Part shown: piece by piece, positions 1-5,097 of the stretch
How positions within the stretch are numbered: the first letter of the stretch is position 1
Layout: each line of letters starts with the position of its first letter
Source: Bacteroidetes bacterium QH_10_64_19
Lineage (GTDB): Bacteria; Bacteroidota; Rhodothermia; Rhodothermales; Salinibacteraceae
Reading direction: 5' to 3'
Length of the DNA stretch: 5,181 nucleotides
NCBI GenBank assembly: GCA_003023125.1
Contig: PXSY01000092.1
Location: 1-5,181 of the forward strand
Translations under genes and position numbers: made by a program
The notes under the pieces: generated by a model
What the model saw: the letters and a program-made list of their open reading frames with translations, nothing else
Databases searched by the model: none
Told to the model about the DNA's origin: nothing

Positions 1-1215
1 AGGACGGTCGAAGTGCCAGGTGAGCACCGTCTCGTCGTCGCCCCCAAAGTCCTCGCCCCACTCAAACGTCTGGGCCGACGCCTTCCAGTCCGGCAGGTTA
101 CGGAGCGCTTCTTCGATCTCGTCGACCCGCTTGTTGATCTCGATCTCGCGGGCGTCGATCTTGCGCTTCACGTGCTTCTTCGCCTGCCCGCGCCGCTTCT
201 GGTTTTCCTCCTTCTCCTCAATCAGATTGACCTTCTCGTCCTTCAGCGCCTCAATCCGCTCGTCAATCATCGCGGCCGTCTCGTCGCTCCGCAGGAGGTC
301 TACCGCTTCATCGTAGCTGATGCGGGGAAAGGGCGTCTCCACCTGTTCCAGGACGGACGTGTCTCGGGCCAGGGCCTCCAGCTCCTGCTCACAGTCCTCA
401 AGGACCGCCTGCACGATGTGGGTCACGAAGTCCTCCGCCAGCTGCGCGTTCATCTCCAGGTCGTAGAATGCCATCTCCGGCTCAATCATCCAGAACTCGG
501 TGAGGTGGCGCCGCGTGGCCGACTTCTCGGCGCGGAAGGTGGGGCCGAACGTGTAGACCCTGCCGTACGCCATGGCCATGGCCTCCCCGTGAAGCTGCCC
601 GCTCTGGGTGAGGTAGGCGCTCTCGTCGTCGAAGTAGTCCAGATCGAACAGCGTCGACGTGCCCTCCACGGCGTTCCCCGTCAAGATGGGCGCGTCGGTC
701 TGCAAAAATCCTCGCTCCTGAAAGAACTCGTGGATCGCCGTCTCGATGCGGTTTCGGATCCGCATGACCGCCCACTGGCTTTCGCTTCGGAGCCACAGGT
801 GGCGGTGCTCCATCAGGAAGTCGATCCCATGCTCTTTCGGCGTCACGGGATAGTCGCCCGAGTCGCCAATCTCCGCGATGGCGTCCACCTGCACCTCGTA
901 CCCGCCCGGTGCCCGCTCGTCGGCACTGACCGAGCCCGTGATTTCGAGGGCGGTCTCCTGCCGCGCGTCGTCGGCCACGGCCCAGCTTTCGTCGTCGACC
1001 GCGTCCTGCGGCACGACGCACTGGACGAAGCCAGACCCGTCGCGCAGAATTAGGAACTTGATGCCCCCCGAACCCCGCTTGTTGTGTAGCCACCCCTTCA
1101 AGGTGACCGTGTCGTCCACGTGATCGGCGAGGTCCTCGATGCGGGTGAAGTCTTCGATGGTGCCATCCTCGCGGTCGGGACTGAGCGAGGCGGCGGAAGC
1201 GTCGGCGTCGGACAT
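1..1215 (-). CDS. asnS: Asparaginyl-tRNA synthetase (AsnRS), 3' end beyond the window
   Basis: This cytoplasmic class II aminoacyl-tRNA synthetase joins asparagine to tRNA-Asn using ATP. 405 codons are visible. Residues about 36-115 form the N-terminal OB-fold that binds the anticodon (VTLKGWLHNKR, then FLILRDGSGFVQCVV). The catalytic domain follows, with the motif 1 region near 150-190 (RIRNRIE, FFQERGF, TGNAVEGTSTLF). The signature SGQLHGEAMAM is at 205-215, and motif 2 is at 223-247 (FGPTFRAE, then RRHLTEFWMIEPE). The SGQL and FRAE-HLTEFWM pattern favours AsnRS over AspRS or LysRS. Residues about 311-384 are a charged helical insertion absent from the E. coli enzyme, after which the family pattern resumes (WGEDFGGDDE). 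Motif 3 and roughly 100 C-terminal residues lie outside the window. The ATG at 1215 is the only ATG before the upstream in-frame stop near 1279-1281; no Shine-Dalgarno is evident. The gene starts 114 bp after the ubiA-like gene on the same strand, so cotranscription is possible. The N-terminus is very acidic. Confidence 0.95.
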   Translation of the reverse strand, partial: MSDADASAASLSPDREDGTIEDFTRIEDLADHVDDTVTLKGWLHNKRGSGGIKFLILRDGSGFVQCVVPQDAVDDESWAVADDARQETALEITGSVSADERAPGGYEVQVDAIAEIGDSGDYPVTPKEHGIDFLMEHRHLWLRSESQWAVMRIRNRIETAIHEFFQERGFLQTDAPILTGNAVEGTSTLFDLDYFDDESAYLTQSGQLHGEAMAMAYGRVYTFGPTFRAEKSATRRHLTEFWMIEPEMAFYDLEMNAQLAEDFVTHIVQAVLEDCEQELEALARDTSVLEQVETPFPRISYDEAVDLLRSDETAAMIDERIEALKDEKVNLIEEKEENQKRRGQAKKHVKRKIDAREIEINKRVDEIEEALRNLPDWKASAQTFEWGEDFGGDDETVLTWHFDRP

Positions 1216-1329
1216 GCGTGGCAGAAAAGGCTGTGACGAGAACTGAAATCTGTTCGGCCCAGTGGTGACTTGGAACCGTCAAGATGATACATGGACGCGG
1301 GCTGAGGTTCCCCCTCTTCCACCGCTTCG

Positions 1330-2196
1330 TCAGACGATCATCCACGCCAGAAGGGCCGGGATGAGGGGCCATGCCACCACCAGATCGAACAGAAACGCGT
1401 CGCGGGGCCGGGTGGGATCAAGCCCCCACACCGCCCCCATCATGAGCACCGGGCCCACGGCGTCCACCCCCGCCAGGATCGGCGCCGTCCCCGAGACGGC
1501 CCACACGAGACTGCCCGCAGCGGCCCCGAGGAGCAGCGCCGTCGCGCTCCCCCGCACCTGCCGGGCCGACCAGCCTGTGGCCCACGGGGCGAGTCCCGCT
1601 TCGGCATCCCCCTCCCGATCGCCCCAATCCGCGAGCAACAAGTTCGGCAGGAGAAACAGCCACCGGTCCCCGAAAAACAGGAGCGCCCCACTCCCAATCG
1701 GCTCCCCGGCTTCGACCAGCGGAAGCAACACGCCGCCCGCCGCCCAGGTGCCGGCAATGACGACGGGCTTCGGGAAACCGGTGAGAACCGGCCTCTCAGT
1801 TCCCCGCGGAAGAAGGTGAAGTCCCGCCACACTTCCGAGGATCCCCGTCCAGACGAGCGTCCGCCACTCCAGCAGGGGCAGCATGGCCCCGCCCAGCGCC
1901 ACGAGGCCCGCCGACTCCACCGCCAGCCAGCGGGCATGCGCCTGCACCCAGGCCACCCGCTCGGGCCGATTGACGCGGTCCTCCGGCGTCTCCGTCCAGG
2001 CCCGATCGGCCGCGTACAGGAGCGTCGTGCCGCAAAACCCCGCGACCAGAAGCGGAAGGTCCGGCGAGAGGCCGAACAGCCCGTAGGTCCCGGCCAGCAG
2101 GGCCACGGCCACCCCGCCCACCGGTGCTGGATCATGGTAGAGCGCCTTCGAGAACAGCGCAGGCACTGAGAACGAGTCGGACGAGGAAGACGGCAT
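1330..2196 (-). CDS. UbiA-superfamily prenyltransferase-like integral membrane protein
   Basis: This is a 288-residue, very hydrophobic protein with about eight or nine predicted membrane spans (roughly 26-43, 47-63, 91-109, 113-129, 142-161, 170-188, 213-235, 240-256, 270-288). UbiA-family enzymes transfer polyprenyl groups to aromatic or other acceptors within the membrane. The second aspartate motif is intact: D190-x2-D193-x3-D197-x3-G201 (ADWGDREGDAEAG). The first motif, normally NDxxDxxxDRxNxPER, is degraded: D73 and the trailing RVNRPER (74-80) remain, but the expected N, D and D positions read R65, A66 and E69. The K143-P...W151 stretch matches the conserved Lys/Trp region between the motifs. 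Family membership is well supported; catalytic activity and substrate are not known. The ATG at 2196 is preferred. In-frame TTG codons at 2199, 2202 and 2223 are alternatives; the TTG at 2202 lies about 11 nt after a GAGAGG purine run. The gene is divergent from pckA and precedes asnS on the same strand. Confidence 0.85.
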   Translation of the reverse strand: MPSSSSDSFSVPALFSKALYHDPAPVGGVAVALLAGTYGLFGLSPDLPLLVAGFCGTTLLYAADRAWTETPEDRVNRPERVAWVQAHARWLAVESAGLVALGGAMLPLLEWRTLVWTGILGSVAGLHLLPRGTERPVLTGFPKPVVIAGTWAAGGVLLPLVEAGEPIGSGALLFFGDRWLFLLPNLLLADWGDREGDAEAGLAPWATGWSARQVRGSATALLLGAAAGSLVWAVSGTAPILAGVDAVGPVLMMGAVWGLDPTRPRDAFLFDLVVAWPLIPALLAWMIV

Positions 2197-2255
2197 CAAC
2201 AAGTTCTGGGGAACCTCTCTCAAGTCACCGGACGTCTGGGCCGCGGCGAATGCGT

Positions 2256-2263
2256 GAAATATA
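2256..2263 (-). promoter_or_regulatory. Possible -7/-10 box for the ubiA-like gene
   Basis: On the minus strand this reads TATATTTC, one base from the Bacteroidota -7 consensus TAnnTTTG. It lies about 60 bp upstream of the ubiA-like ATG. No TTG element occurs at the usual 19-21 bp further upstream, so this is weak. It sits within a short inverted repeat, CGTGA (2253-2257) and TCACG (2266-2270). Confidence 0.25.
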
Positions 2264-2360
2264 CGTCACGTCCGCTATCTGCCTTCCCGGGGGCCGCATC
2301 CACAACAAATTGTTCATAGCATTTCCAGTGCTGATCAGTTAGCATAGTACCGTCGGTTTC

Positions 2361-2372
2361 GGAAGCGCTTCC
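2361..2372. promoter_or_regulatory. Perfect 12-bp palindrome resembling a LacI-family operator, upstream of pckA
   Basis: GGAAGCGCTTCC is perfectly self-complementary with a central CG, the typical form of operators bound by LacI/GalR-family dimers. It lies 77 bp upstream of the pckA ATG. If the TAGCAT at 2340-2345 is the -10, the site falls just after the transcription start, where a repressor would block elongation. An alternative reading is an RNA hairpin in the pckA leader: GGTT (2355-2358) can pair with AACC (2373-2376) and GGAA with TTCC around a GCGC loop. The palindrome is seen directly; the operator role is inference. Confidence 0.35.
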
Positions 2373-2449
2373 AACCTTTCCGTCCGTTCCCGCGATTGCT
2401 CTTTTGCGGTGAGCAGTCTCGAATTGTCTCACAGACCGATTCTTCCGAT

Positions 2450-4054
2450 ATGCAGCTACCGACCCACGTCACCTCTCACCTCGACGACCTCCAGCTCCGT
2501 CCGGATACGATCCATTATAACCTGAAACCGCCCCGGCTCTATGAGGAGGCCCTCGATCGAGACGAGGGACACCTCGCCGCCGGCGGGTCCCTCATTACCC
2601 GCACAGATCCCCACACGGGGCGGAGCCCGGAGGATCGGTTCATCGTGCGCGATACGGCGGTCGCAGACACCATTAACTGGGGCGAAGTCAATCAGCCGAC
2701 GGATCGGGTAACCTTCAATCACCTTCACGAGCGCATGGCCGAGCACGCGGCGAGACGGGATCTCTTCGTGCAGGATCTCTATGCCGGGTGGGATGAAAAA
2801 TACCGCCTCCCTGTCCGCATCATCAGCGAAAAGGCGTGGCACAGCCTGTTCGCGCGCAACATGTTCGTGTGCCCCGACGGGCCGGTTCCGGCGTCGTTCG
2901 AGCCCGGCTTCACGGTCGTCGACCTCTGCGAGTTCGAAGCCGATCCTGCACGGGACGGCACGCACTCGGAGGCCGCCATCTTCGTCGACATCGGGCAGAA
3001 CCTCATCCTGATCGGCGGGACGCACTACGGCGGGGAGATCAAAAAATCGATCTTCTCGGTGCTCAGCTACCTCCTCCCCGACGAGGGCGTGCTGCCTATG
3101 CACTGCTCGGCCAACGAGGACGCCGAGAGCACGGCCGTCTTCTTTGGGCTTAGCGGCACCGGCAAGACGACCCTGTCCGCCGACGCGAGCCGCACGCTCA
3201 TCGGGGACGACGAGCACGGCTGGAGCGACCGGGGCGTCTACAACTTTGAGGGCGGCTGCTACGCGAAGATGATCGACATTACCCCGGAGAGCGAGCCGGA
3301 AATCTACGGCACGACGGACGAGTTCGGGACCATTCTGGAGAACGTCATTGTGGATCCCGAGACCCGTGAGCCCGACTTCTCGGACGCCACAATCACCCAG
3401 AATACGCGAGGCTCCTATCCCCTCTCCTACATCCCCAACGCCTCCGCCGACGGACAGGGCGGCCATCCGGACCACATCCTGTTCCTGACGTACGATGCGT
3501 TCGGGGTTCTGCCCCCGGTGTCGGAGCTCACCCCCGCGCAGGCCATGTACCACTTCCTCAGCGGCTACACGGCGAAGGTGGCCGGGACGGAGGCGGGCGT
3601 TACCGAGCCGAAGGCCACCTTTAGCACCTGCTTCGGCGAGCCGTTCATGGTGCGCGACCCGTCGGTCTACGCCGACCTCCTCGGCGAGAAAATCCGTCGC
3701 CACGATGCCCGCTGCTGGCTCGTGAACACCGGCATGACGGGCGGCCCCCACGGCGTGGGCCATCGCATCGACCTGGAGCACACGCGGGCCATGGTCGACG
3801 CCATCCTCGACGGCACGCTGCTGGATACTCCGCGCACGACCGAGCCGGTGTTTGACCTGTCGGTGCCCGACGCGGTGCCCAACGTCCCAGACGCGATTCT
3901 CATGCCGCGCCGGACGTGGGACGACACACGATCCTTCGACCGACACGCGCGGAGGCTGGTCAACGCCTTCGCCGAGAACTTTACGGCCTACGCCGATGCA
4001 GTGGATGCCAAGGTCCACGCTGCCGGTCCCATCCCCGAAGCAGTCCATGGGTAA
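2450..4054 (+). CDS. pckA: ATP-dependent phosphoenolpyruvate carboxykinase
   Basis: This cytoplasmic enzyme converts oxaloacetate and ATP to phosphoenolpyruvate, CO2 and ADP, the entry step of gluconeogenesis. The protein has 534 residues (E. coli PckA has 540) and aligns along its full length. Substrate-binding Arg58 lies in TGRSPEDRFIVRD (56-68). Y193, K198 and K199 are in GGTHYGGEIKK and H218 in MHCSAN; these contribute to metal and substrate binding. The P-loop GLSGTGKTT spans 233-241 with K239 and T240. The metal-binding D253-D254 lies in LIGDDEHGW, followed by NFEGGCYAK (265-273). R320 in NTRGSYP matches E. coli R333. All residues named are present, so the enzyme should be active. The ATG at 2450 gives a normal family N-terminus; an in-frame TTG at 2396 would add 18 unrelated residues. 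No Shine-Dalgarno is evident. It is a single gene divergent from the ubiA-like/asnS pair. The ATP type argues against a haloarchaeal origin despite the acidic composition. Confidence 0.98.
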   Translation: MQLPTHVTSHLDDLQLRPDTIHYNLKPPRLYEEALDRDEGHLAAGGSLITRTDPHTGRSPEDRFIVRDTAVADTINWGEVNQPTDRVTFNHLHERMAEHAARRDLFVQDLYAGWDEKYRLPVRIISEKAWHSLFARNMFVCPDGPVPASFEPGFTVVDLCEFEADPARDGTHSEAAIFVDIGQNLILIGGTHYGGEIKKSIFSVLSYLLPDEGVLPMHCSANEDAESTAVFFGLSGTGKTTLSADASRTLIGDDEHGWSDRGVYNFEGGCYAKMIDITPESEPEIYGTTDEFGTILENVIVDPETREPDFSDATITQNTRGSYPLSYIPNASADGQGGHPDHILFLTYDAFGVLPPVSELTPAQAMYHFLSGYTAKVAGTEAGVTEPKATFSTCFGEPFMVRDPSVYADLLGEKIRRHDARCWLVNTGMTGGPHGVGHRIDLEHTRAMVDAILDGTLLDTPRTTEPVFDLSVPDAVPNVPDAILMPRRTWDDTRSFDRHARRLVNAFAENFTAYADAVDAKVHAAGPIPEAVHG

Positions 4055-4190
4055 ACACGGGCGAGAGGGCGTGGAGGGAGCGGCGCACGGGCCAAGCGCT
4101 CTCGGTCCTGAACGTGAACGCATAACGGACCTTCGAGGCCAGGCCGTGACCCCCGTGGGATGAAGAGAGGCTTGGGAAGCACTGCCGGAC

Positions 4191-4214
4191 GGAGCACGTA
4201 TTCACGTCTGCTCC
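4191..4214. other. Hairpin-forming inverted repeat downstream of pckA
   Basis: GGAGC (4191-4195) pairs with GCTCC (4210-4214), and ACGT (4196-4199) pairs with ACGT (4204-4207). The loop is ATTC and a two-base CT bulge sits on the right arm. The stem is about nine base pairs. There is no following T run on either strand, so an intrinsic terminator is not supported; it might stabilise the pckA mRNA 3' end or mark a boundary. Confidence 0.35.
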
Positions 4215-4273
4215 GAACCACAGCAAAAGGTCGTTCCCGCAACGGAGCGGTGCCGAAACGGACCGACGGCCCT

Positions 4274-4282
4274 CCCCCCCCC
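4274..4282 (+). repeat. Homopolymer tract of nine cytosines
   Basis: Nine consecutive C residues end 11 bp before the ATG of the small membrane ORF, within a wider C-rich stretch (4271-4292). Such runs can slip during replication. Here the tract lies in the leader of the small ORF rather than inside it, so any effect would be on expression or on an overlapping upstream frame. Confidence 0.6.
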
Positions 4283-4293
4283 AATCCCCACCT

Positions 4294-4434
4294 ATGAGTG
4301 GATATCCCGTCCATTCCGACGACGCGAACCGGACCTCCCGCCCATCGTCCTCCCTTCCGTGGGACTGGATCGTTCTAGGCTTGGCCGTCGGCATGCTGAC
4401 GCTCATGCTGTCCGTCGCCCTGCTCGCTCCGTAA
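4294..4434 (+). CDS. Small single-span membrane protein, 46 residues, function unknown
   Basis: I do not recognise this protein. It begins MSGYPVHSDDANRT, continues through a Ser/Pro-rich polar segment (residues 15-22), and then has one hydrophobic span at about 23-46, starting PWDWIVLGLAVGM and ending LSVALLAP. A polar N-terminal tail, a Trp pair at the membrane edge and about 20 uninterrupted apolar residues are what a genuine single-pass peptide looks like and are unlikely by chance. Orientation cannot be fixed, since positive residues (R13, R16) lie only before the span. It has no Shine-Dalgarno; the ATG overlaps the stop of a 45-codon upstream ORF as ATGA. Its stop lies 21 bp from the convergent lipoprotein stop. 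It could be a spurious ORF, but the composition argues for a real gene. Confidence 0.6.
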   Translation: MSGYPVHSDDANRTSRPSSSLPWDWIVLGLAVGMLTLMLSVALLAP

Positions 4435-4455
4435 CCCGCAGTCCTCGGATGACAC

Positions 4456-4902
4456 TTACGGCCCTCCGTCCGTCTCGCAGGGCCGATGCTCCCGGATTGC
4501 CAGAAACATGGCCTGACCCAGCTGCTTCCGAGACTCCGTCCGCTCGTACTCCGAGGTGTCGGCCTCCACCTCGGTTTCGATAAACTGCTCGGTGCCCATT
4601 TCTTCGATGACGACCGCATTGGCCCCCACCTCTCCGGCCTCCTCCCGGGCGGCGCGCATGAGATCAATCTGCGAGACGCCGCCCGCAAGGCCTACGCTCT
4701 CCGACTCCTGGGCTTCGATCATCGCGACGCGATCGTACTCGCATCTCGGCGCATCTGGGCTGCGGTACACCTCGATCTGCCCGGGTGGCACCGGGGCGAA
4801 GTCCTCCGACGCATCCGGAAGTGTCAGCACCTCGGTCGTCGGCCCACAGGCCGCGAGCAGCGCGACGAGCATAAGACTGAGCACACAGTTCGCGGGGCGC
4901 AC
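4456..4902 (-). CDS. Predicted lipoprotein with an RcsF/DUF4156-like GANAVV motif
   Basis: This is a 148-residue envelope lipoprotein. A signal peptide (R2, hydrophobic core about 7-18) ends in the lipobox L16-A17-A18-C19, so C19 should be lipidated and become the mature N-terminus. The only plausible start is the GTG at 4902: an in-frame TAA lies three codons upstream and the first ATG (M11) would destroy the signal peptide. The mature part starts with a Pro-rich linker (to about 40), then a small domain. REEAGEVGANAVVIEEM (86-102) matches the helix-then-strand pattern ARxxAxxxGANAVV of small lipoproteins such as RcsF and DUF4156 proteins. C54 and C142 are the only mature cysteines besides C19 and could form a disulfide. 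The mature part is strongly acidic (28 Asp/Glu, 10 Arg/Lys). The lipoprotein call is firm; the RcsF/DUF4156 relation is a motif-level guess and the function is unknown. It converges on the small membrane ORF. Confidence 0.85.
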   Translation of the reverse strand: MRPANCVLSLMLVALLAACGPTTEVLTLPDASEDFAPVPPGQIEVYRSPDAPRCEYDRVAMIEAQESESVGLAGGVSQIDLMRAAREEAGEVGANAVVIEEMGTEQFIETEVEADTSEYERTESRKQLGQAMFLAIREHRPCETDGGP

Positions 4903-4907
4903 GATGG

Positions 4908-4915
4908 ATTAAATA
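4908..4915 (-). promoter_or_regulatory. AT-rich TATTTAAT just upstream of the lipoprotein GTG
   Basis: On the minus strand TATTTAAT ends five bases before the GTG start at 4902, in otherwise GC-rich DNA. As a -10 element it would give a leaderless mRNA. TTCACG lies 19 bp further upstream and is a poor -35. It may instead just be an unstructured, AT-rich ribosome landing region, as used where Shine-Dalgarno sequences are lacking. Confidence 0.25.
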
Positions 4916-4960
4916 GGTGGATGAGCATTACAGACGTGAATCACTCGCGGCGGAGACATC

Positions 4961-5045
4961 GATCCGTGGATCTGTGCCGCACGGGACGACGCCCCAGCGA
5001 CCTCCTAGGGACCCTACGAGGGGGCGGGGCAGATGTTGATCCACG
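4961..5045. repeat. Nested inverted-repeat cluster upstream of the lipoprotein gene
   Basis: Several inverted repeats nest around one centre. The outer arms are CGTGGATC (4965-4972) and its exact complement GATCCACG (5038-5045). ATCTG (4970-4974) can alternatively pair with CAGAT (5030-5034). GCCCC (4991-4995) pairs with GGGGC (5026-5030). The core is CCTCCTAGGG (5001-5010), one base, then CCCTACGAGG (5012-5021), matching at 9 of 10 positions. A separate small repeat, GATCC-GT-GGATC, occupies 4961-4972. Possible roles are a regulator-binding site, a structured non-coding RNA or a transcription boundary; nothing in the sequence decides between these. Confidence 0.4.
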
Positions 5046-5097
5046 AAGGAGTCTCCGTCCGCTCAGGCGATCCCTTCCAATCGTCACTGGGCGCTTC

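Larger units (their letters stand above)
2197..2449. other. Divergent intergenic region between the ubiA-like gene and pckA
   Basis: This 253-bp stretch is locally richer in A/T than its neighbours and must hold the promoters for both flanking genes. It contains a TATATTTC box facing the ubiA-like gene, a hyphenated palindrome AACAA-A-TTGTT (2304-2314), CTGATCAG (2331-2338), and two copies of TAGCAT (2317-2322 and 2340-2345). It also holds the 12-bp palindrome at 2361-2372. I could not assign a pckA promoter with confidence; TAGCAT at 2340-2345 is only a weak -10 candidate. The pckA frame stays open back to a TTG at 2396, but that 18-codon extension has no resemblance to PckA N-termini. Confidence 0.6.
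4055..4293. other. Spacer downstream of pckA
   Basis: This 239-bp stretch has no gene I can support. It holds a weak long-range pairing just after the pckA stop (CGAGAG at 4062-4067 with CTCTCG at 4099-4104), a clearer hairpin at 4191-4214, and a run of nine C at 4274-4282. Neither hairpin is followed by a T tract, so no classical intrinsic terminator for pckA is visible. A 45-codon basic ORF (4160-4297) crosses it and is discussed in the findings. Confidence 0.5.

Noticed and set aside
13..1053. A 346-codon open frame on the plus strand opposite asnS
   Set aside because: It is the complement of conserved AsnRS sequence; the Leu/Arg/Val/His-rich translation shows no family features.
1216..1329. 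Possible promoter or terminator between the ubiA-like gene and asnS
   Set aside because: A TTGACG is present on the minus strand but no acceptable -10 or TAnnTTTG follows at the right distance, and only 4-5 bp imperfect stems without a T run occur.
482..1372. A 296-codon minus-strand frame overlapping asnS in another phase
   Set aside because: It has an Arg-rich low-complexity translation and runs through conserved AsnRS codons in the wrong phase.
1440..2135. A 231-codon minus-strand frame inside the ubiA-like gene
   Set aside because: It has an Arg, Trp, Cys and Gly-rich translation typical of an out-of-phase reading; the overlapping frame has membrane spans and a UbiA motif.
2396..2449. 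TTG-started 18-codon N-terminal extension of pckA
   Set aside because: The ATG at 2450 gives the normal PckA N-terminus and length; the extension has no family similarity and would use a rarer start.
2456..4123. A 555-codon open frame on the minus strand opposite pckA
   Set aside because: It is the antisense of a complete, motif-perfect PckA. Its translation is Arg/Val/Gly-rich without recognisable domains, as expected when high-GC coding DNA leaves the opposite strand free of stops.
3981..4688. A 235-codon minus-strand frame spanning the pckA end, spacer and lipoprotein 3' end
   Set aside because: It conflicts with three better-supported reading frames and has a Ser/Arg-rich composition with no domain pattern.
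4556..4912. A 118-codon plus-strand frame opposite the lipoprotein gene
   Set aside because: It is antisense to a frame with a clear signal peptide and lipobox; its Ser/Thr/Ala-rich translation is the mirror of that acidic protein.
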